A stretch of 64,000 nt of DNA from Liolophura sinensis (taxonomy: Eukaryota > Mollusca > Polyplacophora > Chitonida > Chitonidae). Where the stretch lies: the NCBI RefSeq assembly GCF_032854445.1, contig NC_088302.1, forward strand, positions 52,670,046-52,734,045, in the 5' to 3' direction. The notes beneath the pieces were generated by a model. The model searched no databases and was not told the DNA's origin. It was given only the letters and a program-made list of their open reading frames with translations. Every line of letters starts with the position of its first letter. The first letter of the stretch is position 1. Shown one piece after another: positions 1 through 10,612 of this stretch. A program made the translations under genes and the position numbers.

Positions 1-368
1 AGTCTTGTGTTAAATCAGTATCTTTGCTATTCATTCTCGACATTTCTAGATAAAATACTTTTTGACCGGAATGGCCAATAAATAAATGTAATATGTTGCA
101 GGAGTTAGTGACATGTGATAGATGGAGAAATTGTGCATCTTTATACCCCCTTGTTTATTATCCAGAGGTTGCCATAAGTAGTTTACTAGCTATTATTTTT
201 TATACCAGACATTTTAACCTTTTACATTCATGTACATTACTTATTTACTTACTATTTAAAAGTGTGTTTATGGATCAGAGCTATATTACATGTCTTCAGT
301 CACTTATTTGTTTAAAAAGGGGTTTAAGCTACGTTTACAAGTATCTGTCATTGTTTTCTTAATTTAAG
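1..368 (+). other. probable intron of the basigin-like gene
   Basis: No exon is supported here. The stretch ends in a T-rich tract and AG at 367-368, which is the acceptor of the first visible exon. It is therefore most simply the 3' part of an intron; the signal-peptide exon and any earlier exons lie outside the window. Confidence 0.6.
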
Positions 369-3300
369 GTCAGCCAACAATCACTCCAGATAAGAACCCA
401 GTTCGAGTTTTAGCACCTGGCACGATTAATTTGACCTGCAAGGTAAAAAGGGAAACTGATATCGTATGGGAGCATGGTGGAAATCGAATCACCGAAGGTG
501 GGAAGTACAATATCTCCATACTTAAAAAGAGTGTAGGTGGTGGCATGGAGTCCACCAGTACGCTGAGAGTCGTCAACCCGACCTCTGACGATGAAGGACA
601 GTACTCCTGTTACGACGAAAATTCTCCCGGTGAAAAGGAAACCAAGATTGTCAAAGTGCTGCAAGGTAAACCTGCATGTTCACGTCTAGGTCACACATCA
701 AGTGTTTGTGTAATGAAGTAAAACAGCTGTGCAGTTTCTTCTCAGCAGTTAGTAGAATTTTTCTGTCTGATGCATGAATACCTTGAGAGTTGACACTACA
801 GTGGAGTTTCTACGACACATTGTCTTTAGATGCCTTAGCAAATCATTGATCCCAACATTTCATCTAAGAGCCACTAATGCTGGGTGAATGTTAACATGGG
901 GACCCAGGCAAAGTCCAGCTTTGACACATATCTCCTGACTGCTCAGCAAATAAAGGAGGTGGATGTTAGAGGCCCATGACACATTATACCCCCTAACAGC
1001 ACACCATATAAACAAGGTAGATGTTAAGGTAGAGGCCTGTGCAGTATCCTGTTTTGACGGGTTAACATGGAGGCACATACATAATCCTGCTTTAGGACAC
1101 ATACCTGCCATCTGCTTACCCCAAGACTGAGATCAAGGTTAACAAAGTGTTTACTGTTATCTGAAATCTGATCAGATCAGAATGAAAGAGTCAAGAATGA
1201 TTTGAGGAGGAGATAGTTGTCATAACATTGGTTGCTTAAAGCTCACACATGAATATCGGCACCAAGTGACACTGCTCACAATAAACGGATCTGCATGAAG
1301 GGTATGGTGGAGAAGAATGGGCTATGATTTTGCATTCACTTTTTTGTCCTGCCTGAATGAGTCTGCTGTTTTGAATGAATAGATCAGATACAGTTGATGC
1401 CTCTATTTAAATGTAAATTGACAATCATATAGTGTAAAGCTGAGCAATGTTGATAAAACAGCAGACTGTGTTTGCCAGACAAAATATAGTGGACAGGGTC
1501 AGCATGAACGATGTACTCTTATTAAGAAGAATGGCAGACTTATAAACAAAGATGTGGACTTTTGCAGTTAACATGGTTTATAGACACAGGTTGATGCTGA
1601 ATATTAACTGTAAGCTAAAACAGCAAATGTAGCAGTTAGCTGAATATTAACTTTGTTACCAGACCTCTAAATCCTAAAACAAAACAAAACAAAACAAAAT
1701 AAAAACATGCAAAATCAAGATGTTCTCATCACTGAAACTTTAGAAATGTACAACTGCATTTAGTAACAGCTTTGTAAAAATTTTGGGGAATAAATATGTG
1801 ACAGTTTTCAGTCGGGTGTTTTATTGAACCGTACTACATTGGATAATTTATCCTAATTTAAAACACATACCCATACTACTCAGGCTATGGAATAGTTCCT
1901 CTCAAGTGAAGTTTCACTTACGTGCTTAAAGGTGGAGAAAACATAAAAATGACAAAGCTCAGATGAAAGAGTGCGAAAAGTTATTCCTAAATAATTCCTC
2001 CTCCTTCAATATTTTTTCCAATTTTTCCATAAGGAGAGAAAGACACAGGAAGATAATTTTGTATTTGGGATCACCTTTTGGTAGTTGTATTCTTTGTTCA
2101 GTAATGTCATAAATGAGGATGTAATACAGGTTTAATAAATATTTTTGCACTAGTTCATTTCAGCTAACAAATGTATTAAACCTGACTTTGGATCATATTT
2201 ATATTTTTAATATGTTCATAAGTATTATCATAATTGAGGTTAAATGCATATGTTGTGAAATAAACAACAAATTTACATTCAAATAAATTTATTAGACAAG
2301 CATCACATCCTTATTTGGAAAATTATTGTGCAACAACGATAAATGCCAAAAGTTGGTCCCAAATACCCACCATACAAAAATATTTTCATATTCCCTTTTC
2401 TCCTTAAAAAAACAAATCCAAAAAAAATATTAGTGACCATATTTGCAAATAAGTTTTGATTCTCTTTCATCTGATTTTTGGCATCATTTTTATGTTTTCT
2501 CCTTTAAAAAGTGTTTTCAATATTTGCATGCAAATGGATATTTCAAATGTCCTTTGATTTAGCCTGAGTGAAACCATTGCTGTATTGTTATGGTATTACT
2601 AAGTGTTTAAAGGCTGAAAAGTGACCAATATTGTATTAATATGTATTTAAGGATGAAAAGTGAACATTCTTTAAAAAGAGAGGAACTGATGTTTATTTGG
2701 ATTAAGGGAACCATCAGTTTGACAAGTAACTGATGTTCGTTTATCTGTCTTGTAAACTTCTGCAGTATATGGTATGTATATGTTCTTGCAGTTGAGACTA
2801 CCAATGCCAACTTGACTATTGGGGGTTCAGCAATTCTGCGATGTGAACCTCAGAACCTTGACCCTGCGGAGATCAGTGAGCTGCACTTTAAGTGGACTTA
2901 CAATGGGCAAAACTTAGAAAACCCTCGTGCTACAGAGCACAAGGAAAACTACACTTTGGAGTTCAATAACCTAGGTAAACTATTAAATGAGTTTTGTATT
3001 TAAGAAAGTGTAGACTGTCAGATTGTTGTGGAAGAGTTTCCCATGTAAAGGATGGAATTTGTGTTCATGCTGGATATTCATACACATTTTAGCCAGACAA
3101 GAAAATAAGACATGATGCCAGGTGATAGGTGTGAAGAATTACCGGTAGTGAGGTATCATTTGCTTTGTGTCAAGATAGTGATTTTGATTTCCTTCAGAAT
3201 ATTACATATTGGTGTACAATGTCAATTGTATTGACGGGCAGCAAAGTTTTGTAGAGGAAGTAGTCGGGGATATCACAGTGGCTTGCTTGACATGATCAAA

Positions 3301-5648
3301 TAGATTGGTTCCCAAGATTTTTGGTGCATTGAAATTTTGAATTCAACAAAATTTATCTTGTACTACCTTTGGGAGCAACTACATGCAGTGCCTGGCAAAT
3401 ATTTTGATGCTGTCCTTTGTGTTATGTCTTGCTTGTTTGGTCTTGGTTACAAATACCAAAATTCTTATCATGGACGCTTTTATTTCAGAACCGAAGGATG
3501 CTGGTCAGTATGAATGTAATTTCAACTTTAAGGAGGTCATGACTTTTACACATTTGGTGCAGCCTGTGAACTTGAATGGTGAGTGCTCCAGTTTTGGACA
3601 ATATTAATTGCAGTGTAAAGATAAATAGACCTGAAAAGTCCAAAAATTTGCGATGTATTTTTGGCTTTAGTCTATTTTTACGCTGTGAAGACTGAATTTT
3701 GACCCATATTATACACAATTATGAAACGGTCTTGATGAAGATAGTTTTCCTTTGGCATTTAATGGAAGTACATGTATATGTGCTTCATCTATTTGTAAGT
3801 TAATCTAGATTTACTTGTGTATATCAGTTGTTTTCAACATCCCCTACCAACTCTCTCATTCCTTGTTTCATTTAGTGTCTCTGTGGAAATGTTGATTCTA
3901 ATATACATACTTAAAATTCTGGGCACTACAATTGAGATTACAATTTATTGTGAACACAAGTTTGTACACCGCTTTCAAGAAGTGTAAGGAGATTGTAATT
4001 TTCCAGAGTTACTCATAATCTTTTTGAGACAATTAAATTGCACATGATTGCAAAGTGAGCCCAAAATTACAAGCAAACAGCTTTTTCAAGGCAAGTATTT
4101 GTATTTAAGGTTAATTTTGGGTCGATTGTAATTATTTCCAACAGGATCTACCCAGTTGTCACTTCTGATTGTTAGTTATGACTATTGTAACTTATAATAT
4201 CTTCTTGCAAGAAGGTCTCAGTTGTAAGTTAAGGCAACGATCGTGGTCTTAATGAATTACAATCAACTTTGGCTTATAATCCCTTTTTGCAAGCGACCCC
4301 AGATCTTTGTTTAATGGGGTTTTAATGTTTTCTCTCGTAATATGGTTCAGACAGTTAAAATGGTGTAAAAGCTTGTGAATTGTGAAGCTGACCTCATTAT
4401 TATCAATGAACCCACATACAATTGTGAGTCTAGAACGGTGGATAATTACCATTTTGCTTGGTATGTTTTCAGCTCCTCCGTTTGTTGAGAAATTTGAGAA
4501 GTCTAAGAACATGGTACAGGGTGACAAACTTAAGCTGAAATGTGTTGTGCATGGTCACCCGATGCCAGAAGTGGTGTGGAAGAGAGATGATCAAGAGATT
4601 GACTATGATTCCGATAAGAGAATCTCAGTAGAGGACCTAGAAAAGGATGGCGTAATCATTAGCAAAAATGGCATCTTAACTATATTTGAGCTCCAGTTTG
4701 AAGACCGTGCTGTGTATAAGTGTGAGGCCAATAATACTTTTGGCACTGATAACAGCACTATCCTGGTCAGAGTAAAAGGTAAGTCTGACATATTTAAGGT
4801 CATGAACTCCAAGGAAACATCTTACATTTGATTTTGTTACAGTTGTAAGTTTGTAAATTTTTAAACAAAAATGATGTTATTTTATCTGTATTTACATGTG
4901 AAATCGGGGAGAATTTGGTGGGTTACTATTTTCGTATTATTCTAATCATTGTATTTCCTATCTGTTTTAATTTCAGACAAGCTAGCAGCATTATGGCCAT
5001 TCCTTGGAATTGTCGCAGAGGTGGCAATTTTGTGTTTAATAATTTTCATATATGAAAAAAAGAGAAGCAAGGAATCTGATGATGAGGAAGATGCTCCTCT
5101 TCAAAAAACGTAAGATATTAAGGCCTTTGTGGTTTATAAACAAGGAAAAATATCTTCAGAAAGGTAATGTTAAATTTAACGGTTGAAGCTCTTGTATCTT
5201 TTTAAAGAGTTCAGGTGGCCTGGAAGGAAGGGGAGAGTACATTTTAGGGAAGTTCTTGTATGGGACTGTATAGTATTTTTACATGGGGCTTAACAAAAAG
5301 CGAGAAACAATATATCTGGACTATGTTAACACTAACACACCAAATAAACAAATTTGGAGCCTCTGAATAGATAATGTCAGGCATGACTCAAGCTTTACCA
5401 TTTCGGCTCCTCCTTTGAGTTGTGAATTTTGTCAGGTAGGTAGTAAAGGGCTGTTCTATTTAATTGGTGTTTTACGTTGTACTCAAGAATCTTTCTTTTA
5501 TACATCGGCAGCCACCTGATTTTATCTTCGTTAAAATCTGATATTAGAACTGATCAGACTTCATAATTCTTGACGATTTAACTGTCATTTCAGTGCCAAC
5601 GCTCAAGACCACAAGGGAAAGGATGAAGTGAGACAACGTAAACCGTGA
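369..5648 (+). CDS. Bsg: basigin/neuroplastin-like Ig membrane glycoprotein (5'-partial, six exons)
   Basis: Exons are 369-665, 2792-2974, 3489-3578, 4473-4778, 4977-5109 and 5594-5648, all with GT-AG introns. All junctions are phase 1 except the last, which is phase 2. About 353 residues are visible. Ig1 is exon 1 (LTC, IVW, YSC). Ig2 is split over exons 2 and 3 (LRC, FKW, YEC). Ig3 is exon 4 (LKC, VVW, YKC). N-glycosylation sequons occur in all three. Exon 5 encodes the membrane helix; ALWPFLGIVAEV carries the buried Glu that marks basigin and neuroplastin. It is followed by YEKKR and an acidic stretch. The last exon ends in the basigin-like KGKDEVRQRKP. In the known family these proteins chaperone monocarboxylate transporters to the plasma membrane and act in adhesion; that role is inferred here. 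The signal peptide lies upstream of the window. Neuroplastin and basigin are not separable in invertebrates by eye. Confidence 0.95.
1676..1699. repeat. (AAAAC)n microsatellite
   Basis: About five units of AAAAC within the 2.1-kb first visible intron of the basigin-like gene. Nothing else recognisable was seen in that intron (666-2791). Confidence 0.85.
5457..5520 (-). mobile_element. SINE tail fragment in intron
   Basis: The last intron of the basigin-like gene carries the antisense of the molluscan-type SINE tail ('ttggtgttttacg.tgtactcaagaat') followed by a degraded 'cggcagcc' body. It is an old, truncated minus-strand copy. Confidence 0.7.
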
Positions 5649-7765
5649 TCTAGCCTGTGTGTAGAAATCTCCCCAGACGTGTCCTTGTCAGCTGGTTGTT
5701 TTATCGAACCTCCGATTCCCCCTCAAGGCTACTGTGTGCATGTGTGTGTATGAGTGTAACTGTCTGTTTGGATACTCAACAAGATTTGTTATCAGTGTGA
5801 AAGACTCAAGGTAACTCCGATTCAGGATCATGTGTGAATGAATATTGTAGGGATGGTTGTTTCCTTGGGGTAAATGTGCATCTGAATGATAGATGACATT
5901 AGAGTAGATGAAGCAGGCACAAATTTTGTAAACTTGTCATCCTTCTTTTTATGATTACTCTTTTAAAACATCGGAATATAGTGTGAAATTGAACATGTAT
6001 GTAAACTGTTGTGAAAAGGGCTTGGTTTGTTTCTAAGTCGATACATTCATAGGGGCTGCTGAGTGAAAGTTGTGATGTGAGACATGTACTAGGTGAAAAG
6101 GATTTCTCAGTTGTATAAACTATTGAGATGTTGTTTTGTGTACTTACCTTTTGTTTATCGATGTGGTTATAACTTTTCCTGATGTTCAGTTATGTAACAC
6201 CCAGTTTGCTGTCGAGTAACCAGGCCTAATTTTGAAACTGTGGTTCTTACGGTAACTTGTGTAGGGTGGTGAGATTTGTCTTTCCTCCTGCTAAGTTCAT
6301 TTGCACTAGAAGTTGTATAGGTTGTTGGCAGGGACAATCCAGATATCACCGTACAAGGTGAACTCTCAGAAATGAAACCTGATTTTGTACAGTTGTTTAC
6401 CTGAATTGGCAATATGTTAAATTTTGTATGGGTATGTTTCCTGGGAATGATTTTAGCCTGGCATGATATGTGGATGTTCTATTTAGAGGATTTTGTGTCA
6501 TCCTATGAAATCTGATAGCCTGTGTTCAGACATGTTTTGCTGTACAGTGATATGTAATTATAAACTTATTTGTGTAATTATCCCTGTAGTAAAGGTCTCT
6601 GTATAATTGATACTTTCTCACTTTATTATTTGTCCCCCCCCCCCCTACAAACTGGTAATATTCTGAGGTACTTTCAGATTTTTATTGTAATCTTTTATTG
6701 TGATTTCTTTTTAATCATGTTTGTGATATAGGTTTATGTTGGACATAATCAGAGACTTCTCCACTTCTCTTCAAATGTTTGTATAGACAGTGTAGCATAC
6801 CTGTTTGCACATAGGAAATAAGGACATTGTTTAGTATCACTTGATATGTCATGGTTTTATGATACCGTGTCACATACTCTGTGACAGCAAATTTCATCCA
6901 CATAGCTTCACTGAGGCAAGTTTACACAAGGTATCGGGCAAATGTTCATCAGTTGTGGACTGAATGTTTTGGTCTTGCAGCTCAGGCCATACCCTGGCAG
7001 GGACTCCAGGTTTATGTACAGTTTGATTCTATTATAAATGTGTGTCACATCATTGCTACCTGGATTTATGGCATGTTTTCATGCTATTTTCTTTTAAATT
7101 CAAGATGAGAGTTGCCATTATTATATATACACAGTGTGATATCTCGATCAAGGGACTGACTTCCAGTAGTGAGATCTCGCGGAAGTTGATTCTATTATGG
7201 AAGGATATTTGTGGGTATATCAGTGTAGGATACTTATGTTTTGTTGCAGCTCTACCACATAGCTTGTTCACAGTTGGGTAGAAATGCCAGCATTGCCAGG
7301 CTGAATATTTACGCTGAAAGATTCATCATTTTAGCCATATTGTTTCATATGTTTGGGCTTTTTAGTTTGTGTAGAACTAGTAATTTAAGCCTATGTGTGT
7401 GTGGGAGTGTTGAACGTTGTGTTCTTCATTCTACATTGAAAAATCAAGGACAGAGCACATTATGGCACTGGCAATATCATGGGCAGGTGATTTCACAATG
7501 TGTAATACCAAACGCAGTGGTTGTCTTCTCTAGCTACATGTAGGCATAAATTTGGCTGACAGCATTGTGATAATGAAACACAAACATAAAGGTGGACATA
7601 AATTTGAACATGCATGGTGTGACCTATAAAGAATGGCACAGTGTGCCTTCAGCAGTGGCAGGACTTCAGCTCAAGCCTATGTCAGTAAAACAGAAATTAG
7701 TGTCTTTTTAGTTTGTATGTACAGGCGACTTTATGGTTATTAAACTTTTTAAAAATTGTATTCCT
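5649..7765 (+). other. probable 3' UTR of the basigin-like gene
   Basis: No supported coding sequence follows the stop at 5646-5648. No AATAAA was seen in this stretch. The first plausible poly(A) signal is ATTAAA at 7739-7744, followed by a T-rich tract. A UTR of about 2.1 kb is therefore inferred. Open frames near 6881-7543 lack splice sites and domain features. A run of ten or more C lies near 6637-6648. Confidence 0.45.
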
Positions 7766-7932
7766 CTTTTTTGCCTTTTTATGCTGCAATGATTTATGAA
7801 GTCTGCCATTGTTCTCCGGCCAGGGTTACGTATGGTATAACATTGGTTAAGTTTCATTTCTCTGTTTCGGATTCATGTGGGTTCCTATTTATGCCAGCGA
7901 CGCAGTCATCTTTTAAAAGTATTACGATCTGA

Positions 7933-8124
7933 TGTTAAACAGCGTAATGCTAAAGTTTCGACCCCCTTCTTCAGGTAGGCATGGCCTGTTCATAAATACT
8001 AACGAAACACGTCTAACCCTAACCCTAACCCTACCTCCTAACCTTAAAAACAGTGATGACGTGTTTCATAAATATGCATGCCTACCTGGAGAAAGGGTTG
8101 GAATCTGACAGTTACTGTTAAACT
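7933..8124. repeat. imperfect foldback (inverted repeat) around telomere-like hexamers
   Basis: Left arm about 7933-8012 and right arm about 8050-8124 are imperfect reverse complements. Shared blocks are TTAAACAG / its complement, 'caggtaggcatg' (7972-7983) against 'catgcctacctg', and 'gaaacacgtc' against 'gacgtgtttc'. The loop holds about three and a half CCCTAA units (8013-8033). It may be a MITE or foldback element; no flanking duplication was identified. Confidence 0.7.
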
Positions 8125-8427
8125 GCAGTTAGTCAATGGGACGGATTTTCAACAACTGGTCATGTGACATTACACCGCCACCATGTAGATGGTTCATTTT
8201 GTATTTTGAAATAATCGGAGTACTACATGTATCGTGTGATTACCGGCACATAAATACAGGCATGCCTGTAGCGAATCGGGTGTGTTTAGACATACCGGTT
8301 TCCTCTATCCATGGTTTAGTATGGTCGGATAGGATCGGTACAAGCTGATGGCTAGCTTGGAACTCCGTAAAGGGGAGTGGAGCAATTAAAAAATGGCCGA
8401 CACGTTGGGGTAAATGAAACGGACAAC

Positions 8428-8478
8428 CATAGTGAAAATATCTTTCAGTAAGGCTTAAAACACGAATCAAATTAATAA
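8428..8478 (+). mobile_element. SINE tail fragment
   Basis: Diverged copy of the SINE 3' tail: 'gtgaaaatatctttcagta', then 'ggcttaaaacacgaatcaaa' and 'ttaataaat'. The body and head are missing. Confidence 0.6.
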
Positions 8479-9083
8479 ATATGTGACAATTTTATGAGTA
8501 TGGTATCAATCAAATAAGTACATATAAAAGGCGTGCTTGGACCCAGATAATGTCAAATGGGTAGCAAAAAGGCAAGAGTCCCAACAAACAAGCAAGCAGT
8601 GTGCAGCGTGCAAAGAGTAAAATTAAGCCGCTGGAGTTAAATCCTACTCTGCCCGTGTTCATTACACCAGCTATGATTTTTTTTTTACGTCTGTGGTTAA
8701 CATATTGTTATCTGATGTAGCCATGCATTTAAACTTACATCCACACCTGTGACCTACTCGTCATGTATTTTCGTATTCTATGACGTCACACTTGCGTCAT
8801 TTAGAAATTAAATTAAGGTGGGTGTGAAAATGTACAATGGCCAGTTATTAACGGCAAATCATTTCTAGTCTGACTGTAGATGTTGACACAAGCTTTCTGG
8901 GACAGTTCATGCATAGATATTTAGGCTGAGTGGGATGCAATCTTGACCAGTACAAGACAGCTATATGTTCGTGATCAGCATTAGAACGCTAAGAACGCCC
9001 CAATTTTTACGGATAGTTCTAAGCTATATTGAACGTTACAACTGGCATTGTTCTCAGCCCACCGATCGCTTGTTTCCCAGGCC

Positions 9084-9086
<3 letters not shown>

Positions 9087-9149
<63 letters not shown>
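9087..9149. repeat. (TA)n microsatellite
   Basis: About 31 uninterrupted TA units. Open frames encoding Tyr-Ile runs on both strands here are by-products of the repeat. Confidence 0.98.
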
Positions 9150-9152
<3 letters not shown>

Positions 9153-9675
9153 ATGTAGCCTACAAGCAAAGTCTATATGCACGTATCCATGAATCTGGAA
9201 TATACACATGCAGGACTCGTGTGATATTTAATGCTGTCACATATTTTCAAGCTGAACTTGTTTCAGGCCTATGCTGCGACCAGTCATAACGTGGAATAGC
9301 GGAAGTGTGCTTCTTTTTTTTTTTTTTAACTTCTCAAGTCTGCCCCAAATGTTACATTGCCATCAAGCTCGTTCTTCTGGACTGGTGATAGCCCCAAAAA
9401 GCCAAGCACGGACTGTATGCACTACACTCCAGTAGACCTACATGCTCTGATACACTTAGTTACATGTATAGACAATATACATGTGTCACGCATGTCTGTC
9501 CAATAGATAAAAAAAAACAAAACAAAAATTTTTAATTTTTTATTTTTTTTATCCTGGGGTAGAATAGAAGCTTATCCATTGTTCTCGTGTTATTGTTTGT
9601 TTAAAGTGACGCCAATAGCCTTTCGCATTTCAAGTAATTCTAGGCCAGTGAGTCTAATAAACTGCTACTGATATT
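9150..9675. other. intergenic, nothing recognised
   Basis: Contains only short A and T runs near 9510-9550. No gene, RNA or repeat family was seen. Confidence 0.6.
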
Positions 9676-9686
9676 ATTAGCCTATA

Positions 9687-9881
9687 TGCGGTCGCTGTGA
9701 GTTCAAGTCCAGCTCATGCTGGCTTCCTCTCCGGCCGTAAGTGGGAAGGTGTTCCAGCAACCTGCGGATGGTCGTGGGTTTCCCCCGGGCTCTGCCCGGT
9801 TTCCACCCACCATAATGCTGGCCGCCGTCGTATAAGTGAAATCTTCTTGAGTACGGCGTAAAACACAAATCAAATAAATAA
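9687..9881 (+). mobile_element. tRNA-derived SINE, 5'-truncated, with perfect target-site duplication
   Basis: Starts 'gcggtcgctgtgagttcaag' with a B-box-like GAGTTCAAGTCC. The conserved body follows ('ctgcggatggtcgtgggttt', 'atgctggccgccgtcgta'), then the tail 'gagtacggcgtaaaac' and (AAAT)n. An 11-bp direct repeat, attagcctata, flanks it exactly at 9676-9686 and 9882-9892. This shows target-primed insertion and sets the element's borders. The A-box head is absent. Minus-strand open frames here are not genes. Confidence 0.92.
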
Positions 9882-9892
9882 ATTAGCCTATA

Positions 9893-10612
9893 GGCCCATA
9901 CTTCGCTTTCTTTACGGTACCTGATTCAGGCATCTAAGTTGCTCTTTTCAAAAAGTTTACAGGTTCTAACAACTCGTAAAAAAGAATAACTTTGAGGTAA
10001 ATTGACAAGAGGCCGATTCTCCGGTTATAGACACAGGTGTGTCTTTCACGTAAGCAATCCTTCACACTTTCGCCCTTGCTCTAGTGTTACTCGATTATTA
10101 TGCTGCACGTATATAGTCTTTCATATTGCATAGCCATGGTGAATGAAATCCCGATACACAGTCACTGAAGTACATGTATCCTGCCGATGACACCAGATAT
10201 GACACTCCACCCGATCACATTATCAACCGGTCATGTTGCCTTGCTCTATGCACGAGGCAGCCACAAGTACTACTTGTGAAGTCTTTAGTATGACCGGGGT
10301 TTGATCCCAGTTTTCCTGACTTCGAGGCGGACGCTTTAAAGGAATACTGTCAAGGTCTTATGATCATCGGTATTTATTTAATAATTACCTCATAATCCCT
10401 CATTATAACGAACCTGGATGTTTGTTTACCCCTGGACTCGCTTCCCACGGCGATAGTCGGCTCTCACGCTAGGGAGCCGTCAGCCAGAGTGGAGTTAATG
10501 AGGTGCCCGTCACGTGATCCCAGTGACGTCACCGTAAGAACGGGCCCATACTGAACAACACTGTTTCACATACCACATACGATCTTAGGCGCGAAAATAC
10601 CAAAATAAAATA
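9893..10612. other. intergenic; upstream region of the P2X7-C-like gene
   Basis: Holds one copy of a dispersed repeat core at 9994-10014 ('gaggtaaattgacaagaggc') and a tRNA B-box-like GGTTTGATCCC near 10299-10310, probably SINE debris. The last 100 bases are GC-richer and contain GTGACGTCAC (10522-10531), a palindrome of CRE/ATF type. It lies 82 bases before the start codon and could be part of the promoter. Confidence 0.45.

Larger units (their letters stand above)
7766..9086. other. intergenic, with an inverted repeat and a SINE tail
   Basis: Apart from the inverted repeat at 7933-8124 and the SINE tail at 8428-8478, nothing is recognisable here. Open frames at 8136-8470 have no domain features and overlap the SINE tail. 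Confidence 0.6.

Noticed and set aside
93-362. 89-codon frame at the window start
   Set aside because: AT-rich, no domain features, and it ends at the pyrimidine tract and acceptor of the basigin-like exon, so it is intronic.
8013-8033. CCCTAA repeats taken as a chromosome end
   Set aside because: Only about three and a half units, inside an inverted repeat and with ordinary sequence on both sides.
8965-9289. Open frames on both strands rich in Tyr-Ile
   Set aside because: They are translations of the (TA)n microsatellite at 9087-9149.
9677-9868. Minus-strand open frame, repeated at 22255-22472 and 20824-21180
   Set aside because: All lie antisense in copies of the same SINE; the similarity is that of the repeat, not of a protein family.
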